Below, one piece after another: positions 42,757-53,962 of a DNA stretch of 64,000 bases. Source of the DNA: Isoperla grammatica (lineage: Eukaryota; Arthropoda; Insecta; Plecoptera; Perlodidae); the NCBI GenBank assembly GCA_945910005.1, contig OX246747.1, positions 20,722,686 to 20,786,685 on the forward strand, written 5' to 3'. The position numbers were made by a program, and so were the translations under genes. Within the stretch, counting starts at the first letter, position 1. Every line of letters begins with the position of its first letter. The notes below the pieces were generated by a model that was given only the letters and a program-made list of their open reading frames with translations, was not told the DNA's origin and did no database searches.

Positions 42757-43280
42757 AGACCGAGAGCCTGTGACAGTTTGGTTTACCTCATAAGGTACAT
42801 AAGGTTTGACCAGTGGAACATCCGCGGATTTATATGGGTTTTTTCAAAACCCGCGTCTTGCGCGTCAACTTGGGGGCGTTTGGGCCCCATCGGTGGCCCA
42901 AAAAGGCCAAAAAGGGCCGTGGTTTACCTCATAAGGTACATGATGGGACTAAACGCCAAAATATGCAGAAACTTGTCCAGAAATTGGAACCGTAACGCAA
43001 GACGCGCTACTTGGGGGCGTTTCTGTTTCAGACGCCCCTCAAAAGGGCCAAAAAAGGCCCTGGTTTACCTCATAAGGTACACGATTGCAACAAACGCCAT
43101 TTTGTGCTTTGATATGTACAGATTACGAATATGTATAGTAAGACGCGTTTTCAGGGGGCTTTTGGCCTTTCAGACGCCTATTTTGTGAAAAGGGCCCTTT
43201 TTTGTCCAACAAGGTACAGACTTGAAAATGGTGTCAAATTAACCGGCACGGTGTCTAGAGCTCAAAAATATATAACAACA
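42757..43280 (+). repeat. Left terminal inverted repeat with 141-bp subrepeats
   Basis: TTTACCTCATAAGGTAC recurs at 42782, 42923 and 43064 (141 bp apart), with a diverged fourth copy at 43201. Between them are AAAAGGGCCAAAAAGGGCC-like and TTGGGGGCGTTT words. Ordered iterations suggest binding sites for the encoded protein. Confidence 0.9.
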
Positions 43281-43696
43281 TAACGTTTAAGGACCCTTAA
43301 AACCATACCACGCATTTCAAAAAGACCCAAATAGGGGGACATGACACCACATGGGGTAAACGACGAACACTAACGCCACTGTTTGCATAAGTGTGTCTTG
43401 ATTACGAATATATCGTATAAGACGTAATTTTAGCGGGCCTTTGGCGTTTCGGATAGGTTTTTGGGGAAAAAAATGGTCCCTTATTTTCATTATTGTGTAG
43501 AAAGTGAAGATTTATAAGTGCTGTATTAATACCGGTTTGTGTGTCTAATTTTGTAATCTATCTCGGGGTGGTCTAATTTAATCATTTAACTTCACTCTAA
43601 ATGATCATTACCAATTACAATTATCATTCGAAACTTGGTTCTGAAAGACAGCGATGCACGGCAAATTATATTATTGTATAGTGTCCGAAGTACTGG

Positions 43697-45931
43697 ATGA
43701 TGTACATTCAGTTAATTCACCTATATCAAGAGTTTTCTAGAAGCATACGTACTGGTGATCATACTTTGTATGCATACTGTCTACCAAAAGTTGTGACATT
43801 GTTCTTTGCGTTCTATCATCAGAACTATTCCCGCTGGCTTGTGCGATTCCATGACAATATTCTAAAAATAAAGGAGTCGCATCCAGGATTGGAAGAAGAG
43901 TTTAAAAACGGGGGATTTTCTCTTCGTCGAACTGAAAAAAACTTTTCAAGAAGTCCTATAGATCTATGCTTGGAACAGTCAATAAATGCGGACGCGGCAA
44001 GTAAGCTCACAGGAATATCAGCGTTTACTAATTCGATATCATCCCGGCAGCGATGGGCCAAAAGCCACTACCTCCGTACAAGCATTGTTTCTAGCTTGTT
44101 AAATCTAACTGGATTGAAACGCTCAGAAGATGTTTCCCAAGAGACCTTACCTCACAAAGTGGAGAAAGACACACATGATTTAGCTGCAATAATGGATCAG
44201 ATCAAATCCTGTCTCAACCCGTTTGACATGGACAAGAACAGTGTGCTGTTCAACATAGCGACTGGTAAAGCGGCATCTGAACCAACTCAAAAGTTTTTGC
44301 TGAATGTGTTCATAATCGGAGAGAAAGCTCGAGATGAATTTATTGATGAAGTATCAAAAGATCCTAGCAGATTTGAAAAAAGTATCTGTAGACTGAAGGG
44401 TTCCACGTTTGCCTCAGAAGGAGTGAAACGAAAGAAAACACGAGCTGATGGCAAAGTTATTGAACTAAAAATGGAAAGGGACCTTATGGGAAGAATCCTT
44501 TGCATAGCACTTGAGAAAAAAATAGACATGGGACTAGTCTTAGCATATCCCTTAACACCTATTCCCTTATCATTGTGTCACGTAGATGGAACCATTCACA
44601 AAACAGATAAGTCAGCTCTGTTCAAGTGCTTGGAGAGTCGAGTAACAAATAATCCACCACCTTACGTTGATTGCGTCATTGTTGATGGCTTCTTCTTTCT
44701 GCATTTACTGGGTGATATTCCCATCACTTTTGGCAAGATTTCTGCGCACATCCTTCAAAAGCTATGCAGAATTAATGCCTCAAGAGTAGATATTGTTTTT
44801 GATCGAACCGTTTCACCCTCCATAAAGGATATAGAACGAGACAGGCGAGCCTACTTGTTGGAGAGGCAAGATAACTACACGATTACTGGAGCATCGCAGC
44901 AACGACCACCTGATTTCATCAAAGCTTTAAGAAACGATCATTTCAAGGAAGCGTTAATAACTTTCTTGACAGAGAGTTGGAATGATGACTCTTTCTCTGG
45001 CATTCTTGGAACTAAAGTCGTTTATGCAACATGCAATGAAATTTGTTACTCGTACAAGAGTTTAAATCATAAAGTTGTAAGAGTTCTAGAAGAAACGTTA
45101 GCATGTAATCATGAAGAAGCTGACTCAAGAATGGTTTATCATCTCGCCCAAGTTCCTTTTCCGGCAAACGTTGTGATTCGCACCTCCGACACTGATGTGA
45201 TGGCTATCGTACTAGGTAATCTGAATGAGATCAACACTTTGACCAAAGTATGGTTGGAAGTTGGAGTTCTAAGCAAAAACACCTTGAGGTACGTAAATAT
45301 GTCTTCTCTGTATGATAATGTAGGGCCTCTTTTATCTAGTGCCGTCCCCGCTTTCCACGCATTTACAGGATGTGATTACACTGCAGCATTTGCTAGGAAG
45401 GGGAAAGTCCGTCCATTCTCTCTTCTTGAGAAGAATGTAAGCGTTCAGAATGCGTTTGCCTCTCTTGGATCGCAAAAGGCACCAGAAGATGGAGTTACTT
45501 TGGAAATTGAGAAATTTGTATCTTGCATGTATGGGAAAAAAGACATGCCGATTAATGAAGCCCGGTTGGATACGTTCGTAAAAGTATACAAACCTAAAGG
45601 AAATCACCCACTTGAAAAAATAAAAGGAGTAGATGGCAGTACACTACCGCCCTGTCGTGCAGTTGTCGCCCAACAGATTCTCAGGACAAACCTAATTTGC
45701 GGTATCTGGAGAAATGCTACAAAAGGTACTGCTCCTGCATATCCACCAGAAAGCAGTGGCTGGGTATTAGAGGACGGAAAATACCACATTCAATGGTTCC
45801 TTGGTGACCAGTCACCTCCGTCAGTAGATGAAATTACTCCTATTGAACTTCCAGACTCTGATGAAGATGAAGATGCTGCAGTTCAATGTTCAAGTGATGA
45901 CGACGTGAGCGATGATGATGAAAATGCTTAG
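43697..45931 (+). CDS. Transposon-encoded PIN/FEN1-superfamily nuclease-like protein, 744 aa
   Basis: An intact frame opening with two consecutive ATGs. N-terminal region: NYSRWLVRFHDNIL (about 43-56), GGFSLRRTEKNFSRSPIDLC and EQSINADAASKLTG, features shared by many uncharacterised animal proteins. Residues about 325-395 read VDCVIVDGFFFLHLLGD, VDIVFDRTVSPSIKDIERDR, resembling the N-terminal PIN/FEN1 nuclease half. About 470-480 has HEEADSRM, 494-504 VIRTSDTDVMA, and 556-563 TGCDYTAA, which parallel the FEN1 internal acidic motifs and its GCDY segment. An acidic tail (DSDEDEDAA) closes the protein. No DDE catalytic pattern is visible. As the sole gene between long TIRs it is the best transposase candidate; its actual activity is inference. 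Confidence 0.7.
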   Translation: MMYIQLIHLYQEFSRSIRTGDHTLYAYCLPKVVTLFFAFYHQNYSRWLVRFHDNILKIKESHPGLEEEFKNGGFSLRRTEKNFSRSPIDLCLEQSINADAASKLTGISAFTNSISSRQRWAKSHYLRTSIVSSLLNLTGLKRSEDVSQETLPHKVEKDTHDLAAIMDQIKSCLNPFDMDKNSVLFNIATGKAASEPTQKFLLNVFIIGEKARDEFIDEVSKDPSRFEKSICRLKGSTFASEGVKRKKTRADGKVIELKMERDLMGRILCIALEKKIDMGLVLAYPLTPIPLSLCHVDGTIHKTDKSALFKCLESRVTNNPPPYVDCVIVDGFFFLHLLGDIPITFGKISAHILQKLCRINASRVDIVFDRTVSPSIKDIERDRRAYLLERQDNYTITGASQQRPPDFIKALRNDHFKEALITFLTESWNDDSFSGILGTKVVYATCNEICYSYKSLNHKVVRVLEETLACNHEEADSRMVYHLAQVPFPANVVIRTSDTDVMAIVLGNLNEINTLTKVWLEVGVLSKNTLRYVNMSSLYDNVGPLLSSAVPAFHAFTGCDYTAAFARKGKVRPFSLLEKNVSVQNAFASLGSQKAPEDGVTLEIEKFVSCMYGKKDMPINEARLDTFVKVYKPKGNHPLEKIKGVDGSTLPPCRAVVAQQILRTNLICGIWRNATKGTAPAYPPESSGWVLEDGKYHIQWFLGDQSPPSVDEITPIELPDSDEDEDAAVQCSSDDDVSDDDENA

Positions 45932-47065
45932 AATATTTGTCATAAATCGATGAAAGTATGCATATACACCCTACATATATATATATACACACACACACGT
46001 GTTACATTATTAGGTCATTGTAGATCAGCATATGGTTTGGAATCATACTATTCTTATTTCGTTGCACATTTGTATTAACGTATTTTTTTAAATTCCCTAT
46101 TTAATTTAATTCTTATATTTGACTAACAAATCTTCCAAGAGCTGTAGTATATAGTATAGCATACTAGAAATGAAATCACAGCTTGATATCATATTATACT
46201 TATTACTTATTAATTGTTATATACTATTATTTCAATTATTATTATACTTTTTAATTAAACTCTTATACTTGACCTTTTTACAAATCTTCCAACAGCTGTG
46301 GTATAGCATACTAGAAGTTAAATCACAATCACCTGGGTGTAAGTGTATTATATACACCAGGTAAATTGAAATGCTTGGACACATTTAATCATATTCCTTA
46401 TTCGTTACGCCAATGTTATTGTGATCTGTTTAGTTTACAAATAATACTTATGATAAAATTAAAAATGTATTTTGTAACACTATCGACAATTTAATTTATC
46501 ACCACTCAAATCCTTACACTCATAATTAATATGCCACTCCATCATCAAATCCTTATAAATTAAACTACGTGGAACATTATTTTTTTGTTTAAACAATGTA
46601 TAAGGAGATGAATACCAATGTTTAAACGTTTACCAATGTATTTTATTTTTAATAACTGTGTTAACTTTGTTTTCTTATAAATATATCCAGTTTAAAGGGA
46701 ATGCATATAACTTATGTTAAAATTGTATTCCTTCCATTGTCAATTCGCCAATTCATTTGTGGACAATGTCAACTTTCTACATACAGTCAAAACGGTGAAT
46801 ATCTCTAATTCAGGCAAACGCTTTTGAACAGCCTAAGGTAAGCGGGTCTCGTCGGGATTCGAACCCGGGACCTCCCGAATCAGAGCTACTCTGGCCTTAG
46901 CGCTTGAGCTACATCTGTCGGTTTATTTAATATGTTAATTGCAATCTAGAGACGTAGTACAAATATGAAAAACAGAGTTAGTTACAGTTGTGATATTATG
47001 TATTTAATAATTGGGCCTTTTCTGTTTGAATGTGCTTAAAATGTGTAATAGTTCTCTCTTAAGCG
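45932..47065. other. Transposon interior, non-coding
   Basis: AT-rich. Includes AT/AC dinucleotide runs near 45975-46000 and two partial copies of a roughly 125-bp unit (TTATATTTGACTAACAAATCTTCC and TTATACTTGACC...CAAATCTTCC, near 46110 and 46260). It also holds the SINE head at 46840. Confidence 0.6.
46840..46925 (-). mobile_element. tRNA-like SINE head
   Basis: The minus strand reads GATGTAGCTCAAGCGCTAAG (box A) and GGGTTCGAATCCC (box B). The T-arm hairpin is intact, but the 7-bp acceptor stem does not pair, so this is a SINE head rather than a tRNA gene. Related heads lie at 53812-53900 and 61300-61385. Confidence 0.7.
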
Positions 47066-47591
47066 TGTTGTTACGTATTTTTGAGCTTTAGACACCGTCC
47101 CGGTTAATTTGACACCATTTTCAAGTCTGTACCTTGTTGGACAAAAAAGGGCCCTTTTCATAAAATAGGCGTCTGAAAGGCCAAAAGCCCCCTGAAAACG
47201 CGTCTTACTATACATATTCGTAATCTGTACATATCAAAGCACAAAATGGCGTTTGTTCCAATCGTGTACCTTATGAGGTAAACCAGGGCCTTTTTTTTGC
47301 CCTTTTGAGGGGCGTCTGAAACGGAAACGCCCCCAAGTAGCGCGTCTTGCGTTACGGTTCCAATTTCTGGACAAGTTTCCGCATATTTTGGCGTTTAGTC
47401 CCATCATGTACCTTATGAGGTAAACCACGGCCCTTTTTGGCCTTTTTTGGCCACCGATGGGGCCAAAACGCCCCCAAGTTGACGCGCAAGATGCGGCTTT
47501 TGAAAAAACCCATATAAATCCGCATATATTCCACTGGTCAAACCTTATGTACCTTATGAGGTAAACCAAACTGTCACAGGCTCTCCGTCTA
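47066..47591 (-). repeat. Right terminal inverted repeat with 141-bp subrepeats
   Basis: GTACCTTATGAGGTAAA, the complement of the left motif, occurs at 47266, 47408 and 47549, with a diverged copy at 47129. It mirrors the left repeat's spacing (137, 142, 141 bp). Confidence 0.9.
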
Positions 47592-47593
47592 TA

Positions 47594-48292
47594 AGACTGA
47601 ATTAAAAGTGCAATGAGGTGGGGCCAGTACTGTGCATAGTTTAGTGGTGGGGCCAGTACCGCCCCCCCCCTGTATCTAGTTCCTGCCTAGCATTAGGTAT
47701 ACATATCTGAGTATCTATAGGCCTAATTATATCTCTTATTATCGTTCCTTGTTATGGCGTCAATACAAATTGCCATATATACATTTTATATATTATGTAA
47801 CTTGAAATATTTGTAAAGCTATAGTGAATACAATGTAAAAACAATGTAACAGAGCAGAAGAGCTCAAAACATGGAAATAAATTACAACATTACCAACGAA
47901 CCGGCCGCCTGTAGACTATGTGAGTTGGAAGATCAAGACAGAGCGCACCTATTTAGATGCGCCGCCCTCAAGAAGGACATTGACTCCCTGCCCGACTCAA
48001 TGAGCAGGACAGAGAAGGAGGTAGCCTTATATTGGATAGCAAGAAAGAAGAATGGTTGAAGAGGCCAACTCTGCACAGAAAAAAAAAAAGCAAAATCTAA
48101 TATTATAGACAAAATAATGATAAACAATAGCATAGATCTGGGATAGCTGGTTCGTGACGCCACACAAAATATTGCGCGCACACAAGCAGACGACGCAGTT
48201 CGACATAGCTGATATTACAAATATAATTATCTTATTGTATGTAATGTAATCTAAAAAGCTGATAATAAAATGGAATGGAATGGAATGAATGG
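47594..48292 (+). pseudogene. LINE ORF2 3' end with zinc motif and tail
   Basis: The frame ending at 48059 (from about 47871) reads NEPAACRLCELEDQDRAHLF, RCAALKKDIDSLPDSM. It contains a C-x2-C-x8-H-x3-C motif typical of the C-terminus of LINE ORF2 proteins. About 200 bp downstream AATAAAATGGAATGGAATGG marks a LINE-style tail. It may be the displaced 3' portion of the 38.7-kb LINE or a separate truncated copy; the similar GGGGCC-GTACTG wording of 42610 and 47620 favours related sequence on both sides. Poly(C) at 47652-47660. Confidence 0.5.
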
Positions 48293-48313
48293 ATTCAGAC
48301 AAACACACCAGTG

Positions 48314-48828
48314 ATGGCGCATTTAAGCTATGGTGGTACCGATGTTTACACCGTAGTTTTAGATGAAAATGAGGTACCCGGGGCAAAATTACTGTACGAT
48401 GAAGTATCCCGTAGTTCAAATGAACAATTAAAGAGATGGTTTGAGTGCAGAGAATTACCCAAACGTGGTTTAAGACCAGATTTGATATTGAGGTTAGTAC
48501 AGCTTGGCGATTGCATGCATATTGGTAGGCCTAGGGCCTATTCCAATAAAAGTTTAACCTCTATTGGGCTAGTTATGATGTTGTAAATATTTTTTTTTTC
48601 CACAGAGTGGAACAATCTTTAAAGGTTGGCAATATTCCAATAAGCCCAGCTGTGGACGGCGGAAAATGGTACAAGACCAAATTGGATGCAACCAGCAACC
48701 AACGAGCTGATACATTAGCTTCGTGGCTAAGGCTAGCAGATTTAGGCCTAGTCCAGTTAAAGTGCAAAGTAATTTATTTGCCAGGCAAGCCCACTTTGGT
48801 GTCTTTTTATTGGTCCTTGTCATGGTGA
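48314..48828 (+). CDS. SAP-like domain gene fragment, two exons
   Basis: Exon 48314-48492 starts MAHLSYGGTDVYTVVLDENE. It contains EQLKRWFECRELPKRGLRPD and LILR, which fits the SAP helix-extended-helix DNA-binding motif (L-x-x-W-L-x-x-R ... G-x-x-x-x-L). The donor AG|GTTAGT and acceptor CACAG at 48601-48605 join ILR to VEQSLKVGNIPISP in frame, then VDGGKWYKTK. The second exon's true end is unclear; the frame runs to 48828. Such SAP plus WY-motif starts occur in uncharacterised animal proteins, some transposon-associated. The upstream LINE tail ends 20 bp before the ATG. Confidence 0.55.
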
Positions 48829-49188
48829 AAACAACTTCAACTGGACATTGAAATACCAGCCCAAACTAGTGTTGGAACAAAATTTTATACAAACAGTGTA
48901 AACTGATGGTAACTTGTCATATGGACAAATCTCAATACTTCCGTGTTGCCATATTTCACTGTAATTTTTTTTATTTATTTGTGAATTGAATTTTTGAATT
49001 ACTACCTGACCTAAATTATCATGGAGCATATTTTATCTAATGCAAACTTGAAATTATAAATAACAATATGTTAGAACTTAGAAGGCAGATATGAAAATCC
49101 TACACATCTGCATTAACTGCTACTGAACAGTACACTTAGCAAACACAGCTTTGGCATCATACCTTTATAGGCATTAATACTGTTTCAG

Positions 49189-49496
49189 AATGTTTGAAGC
49201 ACTGGCTTGTTTCAAGGGGAACCTCCGAATGCCGGCTTCAAGAAGAACTGGACAAGGTTCCCAAATACATTGCCCAGCGGATTACCGACCTTAACCGGGA
49301 AGGAAAATCCAGTGTTGGAAAACCATCACAAAAAGACAAACCGAGGCGTCAGCTCATAGATGACTCGTTTGGTGCCTCTACGTCTCAACACACGCCGAAT
49401 TTTTCTCCAGAGACATGTTTCTCTCCAAGTTTGTTGGACTTGTCTCCAATAAAACATGTCTCTGGAGAAGTAGTGGATAGCGACGCTACTCCATAG
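49189..49496 (+). CDS. Possible further exon with SAP-like start
   Basis: After the acceptor ACTGTTTCAG (49179-49188) the frame reads CLKHWLVSRGTSECRLQEEL then a Ser/Pro-rich tail to a stop at 49494-49496. The opening again resembles the first SAP helix. It overlaps the C-terminal end of the piggyBac frame on the other strand. It contains a perfect 18-bp inverted repeat (49403-49420 with 49452-49469). Linkage to the 48314 exons is inferred from orientation and phase only. Confidence 0.4.
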
Positions 49497-51151
49497 TGCA
49501 GGGTTGATTGATGGTCTGCCCATTTGAGGTGATTGCAAACCATTATTGTACGTTTCTACAATACTTTTTACAAGTTTTAGGCGGAAGGCAAGTTGGTCGA
49601 TTTTTATGTTCGAAGCATTATTATAAATGATCTGTGCATTGAGAATTGACACATTGAGTAGACGTTTGAAAAGTTTTATGTACCACTTCCTACCCCGCTT
49701 GCGTTCCAATAGATAGGGCTGTAGTTTTTGGTCTTTGAGATCCACTCCCCCCATGGCTTTATTGTAGTCTAGGATGCATTGTGGTTTTTCAGTGTCCACC
49801 CCCCGTTTTGTGATAACAGCCATATCACTGTTGTGAAAGGTCAAAATAAAGGAAACATCCTTCTTGTCTTTCCACTTGAGGACCATTACCCCATTGGATG
49901 CTTCGGCAATGTGCTCCCCTTTTTTCAACTTGGCTGTTTTTACTCTAGCAGGGACATTTTTACGATTTATGCGAAGGGTACCTGCTACATTTACACCGTT
50001 ATCATTGAGGCAAATGCACAGGTCTGGAGAGTTGTCCACAGAGTATGGCCTAAGTTGTACAAGGGCTCCATTAGTTTTGTGACAATCCCAGCTGTTTTGG
50101 ACTTGCTAAGGTCTGCATTTTGGATTGCGTTTCCGGCGTTTGCAATACCATTAGCCACATTCACACCATCTGCACCTACGTACACAATGAAGTTCCACAA
50201 ATATCCCGATTGTGATTCACATAGTTCAAAGGTTTTTATTCCAAATTTGGAAGACTTGAGGGGAATATATTGCTTGAAACTGAGGCGCCCTTTCCACAGT
50301 GTCAACGATTCATCTATGGCAATATTTTCTGATAGATCATATGCATTTTTGAATGATGCATTTAGCATTTCAATTACAGGAAACAATTTGAAAAGCTTTT
50401 TAGGCCCATCAAACACATCCAATGTTGAATTATCAACAAAATGTAAAAATTTCATTAGTAGCTCAAATCGGTCTTGTTTCATAGTTTGACCAAATATTGG
50501 TGTTTGTATAAATGGGTTTTTACTGAAGTACGACTTGGTACTTGGCTTCTGAACAATGCCCTGAAGCATGAACAGTCCTAAAAGAGTGTATATTTCGGAA
50601 CTGTCAGTTGGTTTCCATTGATGGACCCTTGATCTTTTTTTAAATGTTGGCCCAACACGTTGAATATAATCGTTGGCATAACGATTAGTCTCTTCAACGA
50701 TCAAATCGATCAAGTCTGCATCAAAAAAGAGTAAAAAGCATTCCAAAACATTGGAAGTTGGTAGGCCTACCTTTGGCCCTGGGTTACCAGTAAATGGGAC
50801 TTTGTTGAACTGGTACATGTTGTCAACAGGTTCCCAAGTCCACCTAGTAGCATTGTTGTTGATGGGCCTAGGCCGTGGTACACGCCTAACACGATTACCA
50901 GGAGGTGCAGGCCTATTATTAGTACCACTGTCATCACTGTCTGACATAACCTCATCACTGTCTGACAACACCTCGCCACCATCACTTCTTTCACTCTCTT
51001 GGTCACTACCATTAGCAAAATCTTCATCACTATCTTCACGCGATAAGTCACTTCTTGAATTTACAAAGCTATCGTCATCAGAATCTGAATCTTCAATCGC
51101 ATTCGCAATTTCCGTGGCCGAAAGGCGTTTTCGGTTCTTCGAGGAATCCAT
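49326..51151 (-). pseudogene. piggyBac-family transposase, one frameshift
   Basis: The start is most likely the ATG at 51151 (MDSSKNRKRLSATEIANAIE), although the frame is open from 51289. An acidic Ser/Asp-rich N-terminus is followed by the piggyBac core: VGPTFKKRSRVHQWKPTDSS, EIYTLLGLFMLQGIVQKPS, IAIDESLTLWKGRLSFKQYI and KSSKFGIKTFELCES. Near 50030 a one-base shift moves to the next frame (DNSPDLCICLNDNGVNVAGT), continuing NRKNVPARVK, DYNKAMGGVDLKDQKLQPYL and KWYIKLFKRLLNVSILNAQI. The family catalytic aspartates are at DESLTLWKGR, the residue preceding N-S-P, and GGVD. No Cys-rich C-terminal finger is seen. Flanking TTAA termini were not identified. Confidence 0.85.
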
Positions 51152-51356
51152 CTTTGATACAAACAAGTAAACAACATGACGTACGACAAACAGGTGGTTG
51201 TTATTCGGCTTCATTCGGCATTCGTTCGGGAAAATTCGTTGAAAATAAGTAGTTCGGAATGTATAACTGCGCATGAAGAAAAAGTTCATAAATTGTCACA
51301 GGGATAGCGCCAGCAGTAGTGATTTTGCACACGCGATGCACAGGACGTAACCCTTA

Positions 51357-51666
51357 TGGCGGGTTTACATAACTGACTAGTGACTAACAATTAGCGACTA
51401 AGCGAGCCCGTGACTAAGCCACGAGCTTCTTTCATTGGCTACGAATGAGAATACTGCTCTCCGATTGGCTGTGACTAAGGTTTGTCTTGACTTGACTAAG
51501 AAGTTGAACATAGCTCAACTCCTTGGTCAAGTCCTTAGTCACGGCCAATCAGCACGCAGTATTCCCACTGTCGGCCAATGAGAGAAGCCTGTTGCGGCTA
51601 GTCAGTTTCATGAACGCGCTCTTAGTCGCTAGTCGTTAGTCACTAGTCAGTTATGTAAACCCGCCA
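51357..51666. mobile_element. Harbinger-like MITE with TTA duplication
   Basis: Ends TGGCGGGTTTACATAACTGA and its complement are inverted over about 45 bp (with CTAGTGACTAAC and GCGACTAAG continuing). TTA precedes (51354-51356) and follows (51667-51669). The interior has further ACTAAG/CTTAGT palindromes and no ORF. Confidence 0.85.
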
Positions 51667-51669
51667 TTA

Positions 51670-53030
51670 CGTCGAACCGCTCATACGGGCGCGCCACGCG
51701 GACGTAACCGTTACTACGATCCGGCGCCAGAGGTTAATGAAAGCGAAAACGAACGACAAAACGAGACATTGACAGATTGATGTAAAATGTAGTAATAACA
51801 ACAGTGCGCTACCTGTTCGCCCTTTAAACCCTATTGCACGGTCTGTTAGACAAACATTGGTCATTAGCTATAAATGTTTCGTTTCTGCGCTCGTTTCTCG
51901 TCTCAAATCAGCCATTCCCACATTTCAACCATTGTATCCAGTTTAATCCTTTTAAAAGTTGAACTCGACAATAGAGCGCGCTGGCCGGTGTCATAATTCA
52001 CCCTGGGGGGCCGCCATAATAAAACACCGACGGGACTTGTGAGACCGGGCAGGACTTTTGTCGGTGCGCATTCGTAAATTCGAGGCGAGAAATAAGGCTA
52101 GACGCGTCAAATACGTACGTAAAGTCGCGGAATTCGTAAATACAGGGTTCGTTATTTCGAGGAACATTTAACATTGTTCTTATGGGAAATTATTTGGGAC
52201 CAGGGAAAAAATACTTGCCATCGAGGAATTCGTTGCTTAAGAGTATTTACCAGACAGGCATTTGCAGGCATTTCAGTGTCAATGAAGTTACACGGCTCTT
52301 CAATTTTAGCAAGCTTAAATGATTGAACTGTTGAAAGAAAAAAAACATGAACATAAAGCACGCTTGTATCTTGTATTCCTCCTATACACTTTATCAATTC
52401 CGTCATTAAATTTAGAGATAAAAAATCAAAAATTATGCATAAAAATAAATATTTCCTCATAATTACACAAAGTTTGGCCAGTACTGGCGGAAGTTTGAAA
52501 AGAGGTAGATGAAAAGTACACAGGTAGAATGGTAGTAGTGGTTATGAAAGATACAATACAAGTCATACTTGGTGTATTTTCTTAAAGCACAGCTAATGCG
52601 GTTTGAAAATACAAGTGATTGCATGATCTTGGCTAACAGAAAACACAACTCTCCGTAAAACTGAAATGTTTAGCGCGAGAAGAGGGGAGGTAAGGTCTTG
52701 CGAGCCGTCTTTGTTAGCTGGCAGGTAGCACGACCCTCCGCATTTCACGGTCCGTTGGTTGGAGCGACTCGCTCGCTTTTCAGATATTTTGGGGGTCGAT
52801 TATTTATTCGTAGATCACAGAGTTGGGCAGAATTCATATTTGCCATTGTTTTTTTTTTTTTATATAGGCCTATAATTTCACGACGATGATAATTTGACTT
52901 TATGTATTTTAATTTGGCAATAATGCCAGCGTACTTAGCCGCGGTCGATTACGTACGAGTCTCCTACCGCGGTCGTTGTATTGTATGTAATCATGGCTCG
53001 GTCATGGATGATATATATTGTTTCTAATCT
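51670..53030. other. No gene recognised
   Basis: Short frames only. The GC-richer stretch 51950-52090 shows no domain. Nothing supportable. Confidence 0.35.
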
Positions 53031-53034
53031 TTAT

Positions 53035-53215
53035 AATCACCCAATCAACGTCTTTATTAGTCTCGTTGCATACATATGAGACGCAAAGCCAAAATATCAT
53101 CATCATCGCTAATCGAGACGATGACGGGCGATTTATGAAGATGCAAAAACGACACATGCCATCGATACCCAAACCATGGTTCGAACCTGGAACCATAGAT
53201 AACTAATTAGTTATC
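53035..53215. mobile_element. Two SINE tails joined in inverted orientation
   Basis: 53035-53100 is the 3' part of the 38143-38325 SINE family on the plus strand, ending AATATCATCATCATC. 53105-53190 is the family in the opposite orientation, including GGTTCGAACCTGGAACC (box B). The two meet tail to tail. Confidence 0.65.
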
Positions 53216-53363
53216 TGTGCTGGAAATCATCAGACGTGATCTATTTATATATTTAATTAATGTCTATACCCTGTTCAATTATAACATGCCATAACATCAT
53301 TTGATATATTATGACGGCTAAACTTAACTGCTACTACCAGTAAAAAAGTATAGGTCTAATTAT

Positions 53364-53650
<287 letters not shown>

Positions 53651-53900
53651 CCGTAGGTTTTTGTAGAAAACCTACCCAAGGAGAACTTCCCCGTCTTCAG
53701 GTGACTAGTTAGTATTATGGCATTTGGATAAGTGGGGAGGAATATACGAACGCTGTTAGTCCCAGCATAGGCTTTTGTGACTTATGACAACCTCGGGAAA
53801 ACTCTACGGTTTGGATTTGCCGGCAGCTGGTATCGAACCGGCTACCTCCCAAATCAGAGCTTCGTGTGCTACGCACTGAGCAATATCTGTTAGTATATAA
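53651..53900 (-). mobile_element. tRNA-derived SINE
   Basis: On the minus strand the head (53900 to about 53812) reads ATTGCTCAGTGCGTAGCACA and GGTAGCCGGTTCGATACCAG, matching box A and box B of the family at 46840 and 61300. The body runs into the TTA microsatellite, which may have grown from the SINE tail. Confidence 0.65.
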
Positions 53901-53962
53901 CGATATTGGCTGTGTAGTAAAAGTATACGAGACTGAAATTCGGGAGTTTGTGGGTTTGATGA

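Larger units (their letters stand above)
42757..47593 (+). mobile_element. Large TIR transposon carrying a PIN/FEN1-like nuclease gene
   Basis: About 4.84 kb, bounded by inverted repeats of about 520 bp (42757-43280 and 47066-47591) differing at few positions. The outermost shared sequence is ATAGAC-x-GAGAGCCTGTGAC, continuing AGTTTGGTTTACC. The only long gene is 43697-45931. The repeats are themselves tandem arrays of a 141-bp unit. I did not find a convincing target duplication. It contains a tRNA-type SINE (46840-46925). The element lies just after the LINE ORF2 and probably inserted into that LINE's 3' UTR. Confidence 0.85.

Noticed and set aside
46840..46925. tRNA gene on the minus strand
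   Set aside because: Box A, box B and T-arm are good, but the acceptor stem does not pair, and two relatives at 53812 and 61300 share the same departure. A SINE head is the better explanation.
49779..50489. 236-residue plus-strand frame
   Set aside because: Antisense shadow of the piggyBac transposase.
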